The position numbers were made by a program, and so were the translations under genes. Under the pieces are notes generated by a model. The model was not told where the DNA came from. It saw only the letters and a list, made by a program, of their open reading frames with translations, and did no database searches. A stretch of 64,000 nucleotides of DNA, taken from Xenophilus sp. E41 (lineage in GTDB: Bacteria; Pseudomonadota; Gammaproteobacteria; Burkholderiales; Burkholderiaceae_C). Below are positions 22,887-31,001 of this stretch, piece after piece. How positions within the stretch are numbered: the stretch's first letter is position 1; every line of letters starts with the position of its first letter. The DNA is taken from NCBI RefSeq assembly GCF_003671765.1, contig NZ_QPIB01000009.1, positions 124,001-188,000 of the forward strand. The letters run 5' to 3'.

Positions 22887-23987
22887 ATGAAACAACCAAA
22901 AGCGCCCTTTGGCGCTTACGAACCCAACCTGAGCAATAAGAAGGTACGCAGAGCAGTCGCTGAGAAATTGGCGAACTTAGAAGCTGCGGGCTTCTCCGCC
23001 GACAAGCCAAAGCAAATCTACGCTGACAGACTCAGCGAGCTGATTGGGCAATCAAATCACGACCTGGGCCGCTACATCCGCTCTACGTGTCTTATTCAGA
23101 CACGCGGGTACAAGAAATCGGCAGAAGGGCCTAACGGTGCGGGCTTTCCTATTTCGTACAAGCTGAACGCCATCGGCTTCAGACTGCTCAAGGACAAACT
23201 GAAAGACTTTGACGACCTCAAGGTCGAAGCTGTCGTTGCAGATAAGAGGCTTGCGACATACGCCAAGCGGCATGTGGACGAACTGTCCGCTCTGACATTC
23301 AACTACACAGACAAGAACGGCCGGCTGTGGCATGGACTGCAAAACATCCCAAGAGCAGACAAGGTGGCTTTCTGGCGCCACCACAATCTGCCTTTCAACT
23401 ACGACATCAGCGCCTGCGCTCCAACCATCCTTATCCAGCTCGCGCACAACGTGGGGATGCTTGAGCTGCTGCAAGGACCAATCCACGCTTACATTAACAA
23501 CAAAGATTCAATGCGTGCCCGGATTGCCGAAGAGTTGGGAATTTCGCGTCAGCACGCTAAGCAAATTTTGAACTCCCTCTTCAACGGGGCACGACTTGCC
23601 AAGAACAACTTCTGCGCCATCTACCGGGACTTGCCTGGACCGCCAGTGGACAAGAACAGGCGCATGGAGTGGTTGCAAAGCGATGTCGAAATTTCGCTGC
23701 TGAAGACTGCCATCGACCACGCATGGTGGAAGATCGGGCGCAAGCTGGATGTCAATACGAAAAAGGGCGCCGTCCGCTGGAACATCTACTTCACGGCCGA
23801 ACGGACGGTGCTGAACTCAATCGTGCGGTACCTGGACGAGAAGGGCCTGCAATTCTTTACTGAACATGACGGGTTCAGATCGAGCGGCGAGGTCGATACG
23901 GACGAGCTGAGTGGGTGGATCAAGGACAAGACGGGCTATGACTTGCAGATCGAGCGGGAAGAAGAGACACCACTTGAGCAGCATTAA
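22887..23987 (+). CDS. Rep-like protein with minimal Pol A/T7 RNAP-type palm motifs (366 aa)
   Basis: I do not know a named family for this protein. The N-terminal 100 residues look like a winged helix-turn-helix (IYADRLSELIGQSNHDLGRY). The C-terminal part has three motifs in the order of single-subunit right-hand polymerases: motif A FNYDISACAPTIL with D173; motif B R221-xxx-K225-xxxxxxx-N233-G234, matching RxxxKxxxxxxxYG with N in place of Y; and motif C FFTEHDGF with D328. It lacks any exonuclease domain and is much shorter than Pol A or T7 RNAP. A long inverted repeat lies just upstream and iteron-like repeats overlap its 3' end, so replication initiation is the best inference. Confidence 0.6.
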   Translation: MKQPKAPFGAYEPNLSNKKVRRAVAEKLANLEAAGFSADKPKQIYADRLSELIGQSNHDLGRYIRSTCLIQTRGYKKSAEGPNGAGFPISYKLNAIGFRLLKDKLKDFDDLKVEAVVADKRLATYAKRHVDELSALTFNYTDKNGRLWHGLQNIPRADKVAFWRHHNLPFNYDISACAPTILIQLAHNVGMLELLQGPIHAYINNKDSMRARIAEELGISRQHAKQILNSLFNGARLAKNNFCAIYRDLPGPPVDKNRRMEWLQSDVEISLLKTAIDHAWWKIGRKLDVNTKKGAVRWNIYFTAERTVLNSIVRYLDEKGLQFFTEHDGFRSSGEVDTDELSGWIKDKTGYDLQIEREEETPLEQH

Positions 23988-24230
23988 CAACAAGCTATGT
24001 TTGTAACAACTTTCGTCCAGCTCATTCTGAGAGACACCCGCAGAGCAGCATTAACAACAAGCTATGTTTGTAACAACTTTCGACCAGCTCATTCACCGCC
24101 TCGACCGACCCATTTTGAGAGCCACCCGCAGAGCAGCATCAACAACAAGCTATGTTTGTAACAACTTTGCTCCAGTAGGTGGGCCGTCCGTTTTCCGGCC
24201 CAATTATTGCTTGTAACAACTTCCGGCCAG
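23976..24230 (+). repeat. Iteron-like direct repeats
   Basis: Three copies of a 45-52 bp unit (GAGCAGCATTAACAACAAGC, then TATGTTTGTAACAACTTTCG, then a CCAG end) start at 23976, 24043 and 24131. A partial fourth with TTGTAACAACTT lies at 24211-24230. Copies 1 and 2 differ at one position. Copy 1 overlaps the last codons and stop of the polymerase-like gene; copies 2 and 3 are preceded by GAGAG.CACCCGCA. Confidence 0.88.
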
Positions 24231-25069
24231 CCGAGATTTTCACGCTGCCGCCATTCCCAGCCGCATTCCACAGCCCCCAATCGTCAACCACCGCCTCCAA
24301 TCGTCAACCTGCGGGCCTCCTTTAAGTGTAACAAAAAAGAGGTGTCTGGTGTGATCTGGAGGGGTCTGGGTGCACCCGGTGCGTTCCGGGGTGACTTGCG
24401 CCGGAGTGAGTAGATTGGTGATTTCTACACCTTTTTAAGCCCCTCAACGGAGAGCCTCGTAACACAAAAGTTGTGTACTTTTTGGAGAAAGCGCCACCCT
24501 ATAGACGCAACTTCTGAAAAGTGCCAACTATAAGGAGCAAGTGGGCCCGCCCGGACATCGTTACACAAACCCCGTTTACTTTTACCGGCAAGTTGGCAAA
24601 TCCGGCCTTTATTCACTTTTGAGGCGTTTCCCAACTCTTTGAGTGAAGTCATCCACTTCATTCAGGACGAAGGTGGCTGCAGGATCGGACGGTAACGACC
24701 TAGTTACGCTCCGATCCCAGAGCCATGCTGGTCCTCTCAGCTGGTCAAGCTCTATCAGAACCTTGACAGGTCCTGGCCCAGAGGACTTGGGTCCCATTAG
24801 GTGATGGCTCTGTCATCTGAGCAGGATAGGTGTCTCTGGGCCTCAACCTGCACCTCATGGATTACGTCTTGGCCCAGGTTGTTGGGCGTCCGGACGGGCT
24901 GACTCGCGGGTATCACATTAAGGTAATGGACGCCCCAGATAAGGACGCGCGGAAAGTCCTCGCCAAGTTATATCGCTCGGGCGGGCTCACTCGGACATAA
25001 AAGCTGGATTGGGAGTCCGGGCGGGCTGACTTGCCTCCTTAAATACGGACTACCAATTGCCGAACAAAC
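24231..25069. other. Long structured non-coding region (candidate origin or ncRNA)
   Basis: No convincing gene in about 840 bases. It contains a direct repeat CCAATCGTCAACC (24277, 24297); a hairpin 24682-24717; a nested set AGAGCCAT/ATGGCTCT (24719-24726, 24804-24811) enclosing GTCCTCT/AGAGGAC (24731-24737, 24780-24786) enclosing GTCAAG/CTTGAC (24744-24749, 24762-24767); two mutually exclusive stems at 24836-24881; and a GC-rich 25-bp direct repeat at 24883 and 25010 whose core has an inverted copy at 24545-24556. The nesting suggests a folded RNA or a complex origin. Confidence 0.6.
25040..25045 (+). promoter_or_regulatory. TAAATA motif before 25070
   Basis: TAAATA lies 24 bases ahead of the ATG of the 70-aa gene, at the end of the structured region. 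Confidence 0.4.
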
Positions 25070-25282
25070 ATGAAAGACATTGACGAAGACCTAGCCAAGG
25101 CAATCCATCAAGCAATGCCCGACTCTCTCCACGAAGAGGTCGCAAAGTTCAAAGATGAACTATCCATCACGCCGCCTGATGACGTTGCGAAGATTGAAGT
25201 GCTGAAGCAGAAGTTGGAGGCACTCCGTGCTCAAGCAATTGAGCATTACCGCTTCATGACTGAAGGTCCGCCGAAAGATTAA
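25070..25282 (+). CDS. Small acidic phage protein (70 aa)
   Basis: A 70-residue, helical, charged protein (MKDIDEDLAKAIHQAMPDSL), probably a coiled coil around residues 38-55 (AKIEVLKQKLEALRAQA). No clear ribosome site precedes it, but it sits directly ahead of the terminase block on the same strand. Function unknown. Confidence 0.6.
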   Translation: MKDIDEDLAKAIHQAMPDSLHEEVAKFKDELSITPPDDVAKIEVLKQKLEALRAQAIEHYRFMTEGPPKD

Positions 25283-25294
25283 CGTAGCGCGCAC

Positions 25295-25325
25295 TAAATA
25301 CTCCCGTCATAACAAAAGACGGGAG
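25295..25325 (+). promoter_or_regulatory. TAAATA motif plus ribosome-site hairpin before small terminase
   Basis: TAAATA (25295-25300) is followed at once by CTCCCGTC (25301-25308), a nine-base loop and GACGGGAG (25318-25325). The GGGAG of the 3' arm is the ribosome site for the ATG at 25331. Confidence 0.65.
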
Positions 25326-25330
25326 TACAA

Positions 25331-25774
25331 ATGCGCAAATACGCAATCCTGCCACCTGAGACGGGTTGGCGAGCTGAATTGGCTAAGCGCAAGGTTGAAT
25401 GGACAAACCGCAGCCTAGACCAAATTCACCAAGACATCGAGGACTACGTCTACCAAGAGGCCATGAACGGCACGAAGCTGTCATGGCTCGCACGGGAGTT
25501 TGGAGTCACGCCAGGAGAGTTCCGCTCTCTCTATGAAGGCGTCTGGCAGTTGGGTCATGACGCGCTACTGAAGGCCATCACGACCGACACGCTCGATGCA
25601 GCGCTGAACACCAATCAGGTCGTCGCAAAGATTTGGGCAGGCAAGGCAATCGCTGGCATGTCCGACGGTGGCGGCAGCATGCGGTCGGTAGACGTAGATG
25701 AGACGGACTTCGACAGCAACGACGTCAAGATCAACGTCAACATCGTTCGTCGCAAAGACAACGCTGACGAATGA
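25331..25774 (+). CDS. Probable terminase small subunit (147 aa)
   Basis: Position and a helix-turn-helix-like segment (GTKLSWLAREFGVTPGEFRSLY, residues about 48-69) fit a terminase small subunit, which binds phage DNA to start packaging. The middle is helical and the C-terminus acidic then basic. One short gene separates it from the large terminase; its stop overlaps that gene's start as ATGA. The alternative candidate is the HTH protein at 17302, which is far from the packaging genes. Confidence 0.65.
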   Translation: MRKYAILPPETGWRAELAKRKVEWTNRSLDQIHQDIEDYVYQEAMNGTKLSWLAREFGVTPGEFRSLYEGVWQLGHDALLKAITTDTLDAALNTNQVVAKIWAGKAIAGMSDGGGSMRSVDVDETDFDSNDVKINVNIVRRKDNADE

Positions 25775-26049
25775 TTCGGGGGCCACGCAAGCGTCGCCCA
25801 TTCACCGAAGAAGCACTAAAGAGAAGAGCAGCGTCACGGGTCGCCACCCTAGCTGCATGGTCCGCTGAATGGGAGCGGCCCTCTCACTACGAACTCGTTG
25901 AAGGACTCACGCGGGAGCACTCGCCTGAGTTCTTCAAGCTTGTCCACGCCCTGCGCAAGGAGTGGCTGTACCAGAAGCGCGGGGCCATGTTCAGCGCCCA
26001 GGCGCAGGCGAAGAAGCGCATCAGGGAGGCCAAGCAACGTGGAGCTTGA
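25771..26049 (+). CDS. Basic phage protein between terminase genes (92 aa)
   Basis: A 92-residue, very basic protein (MIRGPRKRRPFTEEALKRRA and a C-terminal KKRIREAKQRG). It overlaps the upstream gene by four bases and the terminase start by eleven, so translation of all three is coupled. It may help packaging or bind DNA; no domain is recognised. Confidence 0.7.
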   Translation: MIRGPRKRRPFTEEALKRRAASRVATLAAWSAEWERPSHYELVEGLTREHSPEFFKLVHALRKEWLYQKRGAMFSAQAQAKKRIREAKQRGA

Positions 26050-27349
26050 CCTTGACCTTCTTCCGCACCAAGCAGAGTTCATAGAGGACACGACAACCCG
26101 TGACCTGGCTCTTGTCGGTGGCCGTGGCTGCGGAAAGACCTACTCACTTTGTCTAAAGCTCATCACGCTCGCTGCGCTCCAAGCCGGTCACGTGGGAGCC
26201 GCGCTGTCACCGACTGGGACGATGGCTGAAAAGGTACTGATACCTGGGATGCACGAAGCCCTGCAGCAGCACGGCATCAAGTACGAGTACCACGGCAGTT
26301 ACCGCCGCTTCAAACTCTTCTTTGGTCGAAAGCACACGATCATCCACATCCTTAGCGCCACGAACATTCGAGACGCGCTCGGTCTCAATTTGGCTTTCTT
26401 CGGCATCGACGAAGCTGACACGATGAACACGGAGGTTGCGCTTGAATCATGGCGCAAGTTGTCCGGCGCACTTCGAGCAGGCAATCCAGCCTACCAGCAG
26501 AAGGTGGCCGTCTCTACGCCCGAAGGATTCGGCTTCATGCATCAGCATTGGGTTGATTCGTTGAACGACGACAACCGCTCGATGCGCCGGCTGATCCGAG
26601 GCAAGACGCTCGACAACCCGTTCCTTCCACCGAACTACCTTGATGACCTTCGAGCGACATACCCAGCGCACTACCTGAACGCGTACTTGAACGGCGAGTT
26701 CGTCAACATGGCGGGCCGAGCCGTCTACGACCACTACAGCTTCGAGGATGGTGCGAACCTCACCAACCTCACTCTCGGCGATCTTGATCCTACTGAACGA
26801 CTCCTCATTGGCGTGGACTTCAACGTCGAAGGCATGTCAGCAGTGATCGCAGTGCAGCGTGGTCAAGAAGTGCACGTCGTAGACGAACTGCTTGGTGCGT
26901 TCAACACGCAGGCGCTCATTGATCAAATCAAGGAAGAGTACACGGGGAAGCAGTTGCTGGTCTTCCCCGACCCCGCTGGCAACCAGCGCAAGTCAAGTAC
27001 TACGAACACCGATCACGGGCTGATTCGTCAAGCCGCAATGCCAATGCGCTTGATGTCTTCACACCCGCGCGTCCGCGACCGCGTCAACTCAGTCAACGCG
27101 ATGTTCAAAAACGGCAATGGCGACCGTCGGCTGCTCGTCAACAAGCAGACGTGTCCAGGTCTCCACAAGTCGCTGATGACTCAGGTTTGGGATAGCAACG
27201 ACAAGCCAAAAAAGAACGTGCCCATTGGGCTGCCAAGCACGAAGAACACGTACATCGACGGCCCACTCGATGCGCTCGGCTACATGATCTACACGAATTG
27301 GCCTGTTCGCGGCTTCGGCGCCTCAAACATCAAGCTCGTAGGCGTCTAA
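26039..27349 (+). CDS. terL: Terminase large subunit
   Basis: A 436-residue packaging motor. The ATPase half has Walker A GGRGCGKTYS (near residue 25) and Walker B LAFFGIDEAD. The RNase H-like nuclease half begins at LLIGVDFNVEGMSA, with DPAGN and the final DALGY motif. The GTG start at 26039 is chosen because GGGAGG lies nine bases upstream and the longer frame overlaps the previous gene almost completely. It cuts and translocates phage DNA into the prohead with the portal. Confidence 0.93.
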   Translation: MELDLDLLPHQAEFIEDTTTRDLALVGGRGCGKTYSLCLKLITLAALQAGHVGAALSPTGTMAEKVLIPGMHEALQQHGIKYEYHGSYRRFKLFFGRKHTIIHILSATNIRDALGLNLAFFGIDEADTMNTEVALESWRKLSGALRAGNPAYQQKVAVSTPEGFGFMHQHWVDSLNDDNRSMRRLIRGKTLDNPFLPPNYLDDLRATYPAHYLNAYLNGEFVNMAGRAVYDHYSFEDGANLTNLTLGDLDPTERLLIGVDFNVEGMSAVIAVQRGQEVHVVDELLGAFNTQALIDQIKEEYTGKQLLVFPDPAGNQRKSSTTNTDHGLIRQAAMPMRLMSSHPRVRDRVNSVNAMFKNGNGDRRLLVNKQTCPGLHKSLMTQVWDSNDKPKKNVPIGLPSTKNTYIDGPLDALGYMIYTNWPVRGFGASNIKLVGV

Positions 27350-27361
27350 CCAGTGCGCAAG

Positions 27362-27367
27362 TAAATA
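27362..27367 (+). promoter_or_regulatory. TAAATA motif before the portal gene
   Basis: TAAATAAGAACAACAA leads to GGGAG and the ATG at 27392; nearly the same leader precedes the tail tube gene. Confidence 0.5.
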
Positions 27368-27391
27368 AGAACAACAAAGGGAGACTCAGTA

Positions 27392-28714
27392 ATGCCCGTT
27401 GCAACACAACACCCAGCCTACGTCAAGCTGCTGCCAAAGGTCGCGAAGACCGAGGACGCATTCGCTGGCGACGTGCTGGATTACGTTCCAAGGCTCAGCA
27501 CACAGACCGAAAAGGACTGGAAGGCAATGGTAGATAGACCAGCCTTCTATAACGTCACAGAGCGCACGACGCAGGCGCTCGTTGGCGCCTTAATCCGCAA
27601 GCCATACACCCTCGAAGGCGTTGCGGGCGACGTACCTCACACCGATGAGACGACCTTTGACGAATTCATCCAGCGGTCCTACAAGCAGCTCCTGCTGAGC
27701 GGTCGTCTCGGTCTTCATGTGGACTACGACGAGGCAGCAGGCTCGCCAAAGCTCATCGCCTATGAGTTCTGCAACATCATCAACTGGTCGAAAGACTTTG
27801 TCGTCATCGAAGAGCACATCACAGAGCCAAACCCCGATGACCCTTTTGAGCTTGTCAGTGTTCCTCAGTGGCGTGAGCTGCGCCTCGTTGACGGCCTCTA
27901 TGTTGTCCGGATCTGGCGAAAGATCAGCGAGAACTCCTATGAGGTCATCGCAGAGCAAGAACCGACCATCCGTGGCGCTCGACTCGACTACATCCCTTTC
28001 TGGTTCGTCACCCCATACGACTGCTCAAAAGACGTGTACGCGCCACCACTGGCGGGTCTTGCAGACCTCAATGTCGCGCACTTCAGGCTAACTGTTGACC
28101 TCTACCACGGCGCCCACTTTGCTGCATTGCCGACCCCTTGGGTGTCTGGGACCCTGTTCACCGTTGACGGTCTACCGCCTCAACAGATCAGGATTGGCAG
28201 TGAAAACTTCATTCACCTAGAGCAAGGTTCAACGATTGGCTACCTTGAGCCCAACGGACAAGGTCTGCCACGCATTGAGTCAATGGCGAAAGGCGTTGAA
28301 GAGCAAATGTATGCGGCCGGGTCAAGGCTGCTCACCGTCAAGCGAGGCGTCGAAAGCGCCGAGGCTTTGCAGCTCCGTTCCGGCTCTGAAAGCGCCACGC
28401 TGGAAACGCTGGCGTCTGCACTAGAGCAAGGATTGCAGCTTGCCTTGAATTGCTACAACGCATGGGCAGGGTCGGCCGTGGAGCCAGAAGTCGCCCTCAA
28501 TCGTGACTTCACCGCAGCGATGCTCGACCCGCAGCAAATGTCTGCGCTGCTCAACCTCTACAGCGCAGGCGTCATCACGCTTGAGTCGCTGATGCAGAAG
28601 TTGTACGAAGGCGAGGTAGTTGCTGACCCAATTGTTGAGGTCGCAATGCTCGCTGAACAGCCAAAGCCGCAAGCTGATGCGCCTAGCGATGAGGTTTCAC
28701 CACCAGCGCAATAA
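27392..28714 (+). CDS. Portal protein, DUF4055 type
   Basis: A 440-residue protein resembling the DUF4055 family found at the portal position of many siphoviruses. Features are LDYVPRLSTQTEKDWKAMVD, RTTQALVGALIRKP, then LLLSGRLGLHVDY, and a helical C-terminal half (ALQLRSGSESATLETLASAL). It lies between large terminase and scaffold, exactly where the portal belongs. It forms the ring through which DNA enters and to which the tail attaches. The stop TAA is part of a TAAATA motif. Confidence 0.82.
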   Translation: MPVATQHPAYVKLLPKVAKTEDAFAGDVLDYVPRLSTQTEKDWKAMVDRPAFYNVTERTTQALVGALIRKPYTLEGVAGDVPHTDETTFDEFIQRSYKQLLLSGRLGLHVDYDEAAGSPKLIAYEFCNIINWSKDFVVIEEHITEPNPDDPFELVSVPQWRELRLVDGLYVVRIWRKISENSYEVIAEQEPTIRGARLDYIPFWFVTPYDCSKDVYAPPLAGLADLNVAHFRLTVDLYHGAHFAALPTPWVSGTLFTVDGLPPQQIRIGSENFIHLEQGSTIGYLEPNGQGLPRIESMAKGVEEQMYAAGSRLLTVKRGVESAEALQLRSGSESATLETLASALEQGLQLALNCYNAWAGSAVEPEVALNRDFTAAMLDPQQMSALLNLYSAGVITLESLMQKLYEGEVVADPIVEVAMLAEQPKPQADAPSDEVSPPAQ

Positions 28715-28758
28715 ATAACTCCGTCATCAACTACTGCCTCTCGGGGAGAGGACGACGG
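28712..28758 (+). promoter_or_regulatory. TAAATA motif plus nested leader hairpin before scaffold gene
   Basis: TAAATA (28712-28717) is followed by CCGTC/GACGG (28721-28725, 28754-28758) enclosing CCTCTC/GAGAGG (28737-28742, 28746-28751). The ribosome site GGGGAGAGG lies within the structure. Confidence 0.6.
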
Positions 28759-29430
28759 ATGCTTAGATTTGAAACGAACGAGGTACCAGCGGGGCTGGAA
28801 GCTCACTATGAAGACGCCGGCAACGGCATCTACAGACTGAAGGTTGAGGGTGTGGTTCCCACCTCTCAATTTGATGAACAAAAGAACAAGCTCAAAGAGT
28901 TTAGAGACAACAACACAGAGCTCAAGCGACGTGTTGATGAGCTTTCAAGCTTTGAGACGATGTTCAAGAGCGGCGACTTTTCTGCGGAAAAGATCAATGC
29001 AAAGGTGAAGGAACAGGCTTCGGTGATGTCTTCAGAAATGAAGACCGCATACGAAGCGCAGATTGCGGAATTGGGCGCGTCCCTGCAAACGGCGAATGGT
29101 CGTCTTGAAAAGATCGTGCTTAACAACGCAGTCGCAGCCGCTGCTCTCAAACACGGGGTGAGTGAGACAGCACTAGAAGACGTGCTTGCGCGTGCCAAGG
29201 CAACCTTCAAGGTTGTCGATGGTGAGCTTCAAGCTGCTGACGATGTACGAGACGCCAAGGGCAATCCGTACACGATGGACAGCTGGATGGCGAGCCTCGC
29301 TGACAAGGCAACGCATCTCTTCAAAGCATCTAGCGGTGCTGGTGCAGGAAAAACAGGAAGGCCATTCTTAACGCCTGAAAAGAAGTCCGGCGTGGACTTG
29401 ATCTCGGCGGGATTGGCAAAGCGTCGCTGA
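28759..29430 (+). CDS. Head scaffolding protein
   Basis: A 223-residue protein with a long coiled coil (residues about 38-115: QFDEQKNKLKEFRDNNTELK onward) and a C-terminal region typical of scaffolds that bind capsid protein (FLTPEKKSGVDLISAGLAKR). Its place between portal and major capsid protein fits. Scaffolds direct prohead assembly and leave before DNA packaging. Confidence 0.82.
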   Translation: MLRFETNEVPAGLEAHYEDAGNGIYRLKVEGVVPTSQFDEQKNKLKEFRDNNTELKRRVDELSSFETMFKSGDFSAEKINAKVKEQASVMSSEMKTAYEAQIAELGASLQTANGRLEKIVLNNAVAAAALKHGVSETALEDVLARAKATFKVVDGELQAADDVRDAKGNPYTMDSWMASLADKATHLFKASSGAGAGKTGRPFLTPEKKSGVDLISAGLAKRR

Positions 29431-29471
29431 TTTAGACGCTCTCACAACAAGAAGAACAAAGGGAGCCAACC

Positions 29472-30425
29472 ATGGCAATTATCACTCTCTCCGAAATCAA
29501 GAAGCTTGGCTACGACGACCTCTCCGCAGGTCTGGCTGAGTCGATTATCTCCGTCAACCCGCTGTACTCGATGCTGCCGTTCAACTCGGTCAACGGCAAC
29601 GCGTACGCATTCAACCGCGAAGCTACTCTTGCAACTGCAAAGGCTGCAGGTCGCGGCGCATCAACGACTTCGGTCAAGGGCGCACCAACGTTCACGCAAG
29701 TGGCTCAGTCCCTCATCACTCTGATCGGTGATGCTGAGATTGCTGGCTACGATCTTGCACAGGGCATTGGTGAAGGCGCTGGCAATGATCCAGTCGCTAT
29801 GCAGATCGCATCGAAGGCTAAGGCTGTCGGTCGTGAATATCAGCGCTTGATGGTCGCTGGTGACTCAGCAACTCCAGCATCGACCAACGACAACGGCGTG
29901 ACCAACGATGCTGAATTTGACGGCCTCATCAAGCTCATTGGCTCCGACTCTGCATTCGCTTCGCAGAAGCTCGACAAGGCAAATGCTGCTCTGACGCTCG
30001 ACATGCTCGATGAGCTGGTCGACCAAGTTAAGGCTGCAAAGGCTCAGTTCATCATGGCTGCACCTGCTGCTGTCCGCAAGATCAAGTCGCTCATGCGCGC
30101 TTCTGGCGGTGTTGAATACCGTGAACTTTCCGGCGAGCAAGTCGCTTCCTGGAACGGCATCCCAATCTTCGTCAACGACTTCATGGCGTCGGACTACGTT
30201 ACTGGCACTGCTGGTAATCAGACCCACATCATCGCTGGTTGCTTTGACGACGGCACTCGCAAGCTCGGTGTCTCTGGCGTTATCCCACAGTCTGGCGGTC
30301 TGACCGTTGACGACGTTGGCTTCGCTGAAGCGTCTGACTTCAAGATCATGCGCGTGAAGATGTACGCAACGATGGCTGTGCACTCGACCAAGTCGGTTGC
30401 AGGTCTTTGGAACGTAGGCATCTAA
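29472..30425 (+). CDS. Major capsid protein (HK97-fold type)
   Basis: A 317-residue protein directly after the scaffold: MAIITLSEIKKLGYDDLSAG, LPFNSVNGNAYAFNRE, then AQFIMAAPAAVRKIKSLMR and WNGIPIFVNDFM, the pattern of HK97-fold capsids of temperate siphoviruses. The ribosome site is GGGAG. A strong terminator follows after about 25 bases, allowing the capsid message to be ended or buffered from downstream genes. Confidence 0.85.
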   Translation: MAIITLSEIKKLGYDDLSAGLAESIISVNPLYSMLPFNSVNGNAYAFNREATLATAKAAGRGASTTSVKGAPTFTQVAQSLITLIGDAEIAGYDLAQGIGEGAGNDPVAMQIASKAKAVGREYQRLMVAGDSATPASTNDNGVTNDAEFDGLIKLIGSDSAFASQKLDKANAALTLDMLDELVDQVKAAKAQFIMAAPAAVRKIKSLMRASGGVEYRELSGEQVASWNGIPIFVNDFMASDYVTGTAGNQTHIIAGCFDDGTRKLGVSGVIPQSGGLTVDDVGFAEASDFKIMRVKMYATMAVHSTKSVAGLWNVGI

Positions 30426-30445
30426 GTCAATCCAAGTTGACCCAG

Positions 30446-30477
30446 TAAATAAGGAGCGGCTCGTCCGCTCCTTTTCT
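30446..30477 (+). terminator. TAAATA motif overlapping a terminator after the capsid gene
   Basis: TAAATA (30446-30451) runs into AGGAGCGG-CTCGT-CCGCTCCT with TTTTC after it, an 8-bp terminator stem. Confidence 0.75.
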
Positions 30478-30491
30478 ATTTGGAGGCTCCA

Positions 30492-31001
30492 TTGGCACTC
30501 ACGCTTGGACAAAACACATACGCTGACGAAGACGCAGCAAGCGAGTACACCACGATGGCTGGCCTCGACGCACTGTCAAATCCGCAAACCAGCCTCGTGC
30601 AAGCCACGATGGCTCTTGACCGTCTTTACGGCAGTCGATTCATTGGCCGCAAGGCACAGCTTGATCAAAAGCTTGCATGGCCCCGCATACCGACCTCCAG
30701 TGATGTTTCCGTCTCTGATGATTGGTACTACACAGACTCTTTCGGCAACTACAGAGACTTCAACAGTGTACCCGCAGAGGTAATCCAGGCAACTGTTGAG
30801 CTTGCAGTCTTGCTTGAAGCGGGTTTTGACCTCTACGCCCAGCCAGAGCCTCTAGTCCTTGAGCTGAAAGAAAAGCTCGATGTGCTGGAGACGCAGGCAA
30901 AGTTTGCCTCTCCACGTCGTGACGAGGGCAACCTCTACAAGATCAACGTCATCTTGGCACCACTGCTCAGCCAGGGCGGAACGATCAAGGCGGTGCGTTG
31001 A
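30492..31001 (+). CDS. Head-tail connector (DnaT-like gp4 type)
   Basis: A 169-residue protein with TLGQNTYADEDAASEYTTM near the start and LYGSRFIGRKAQLDQKLAWPR, the pattern of the DnaT-like putative ssDNA-binding/neck proteins that follow capsid genes in siphoviruses. The start is most likely TTG at 30492, since GGAGG ends six bases earlier; a TTG at 30480 would leave no ribosome site. Its stop overlaps the next start. Confidence 0.78.
   Translation: MALTLGQNTYADEDAASEYTTMAGLDALSNPQTSLVQATMALDRLYGSRFIGRKAQLDQKLAWPRIPTSSDVSVSDDWYYTDSFGNYRDFNSVPAEVIQATVELAVLLEAGFDLYAQPEPLVLELKEKLDVLETQAKFASPRRDEGNLYKINVILAPLLSQGGTIKAVR

Noticed and set aside
23976-24230. Repeat array as CRISPR
   Set aside because: Three long units with unequal 15-36 base gaps that are themselves repeated, no leader and no cas genes; iterons fit better.
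24425-24797. Two short leftward open frames (78 and 62 codons) in the non-coding region
   Set aside because: No ribosome sites, low-quality composition, and they cross the nested stem structures.
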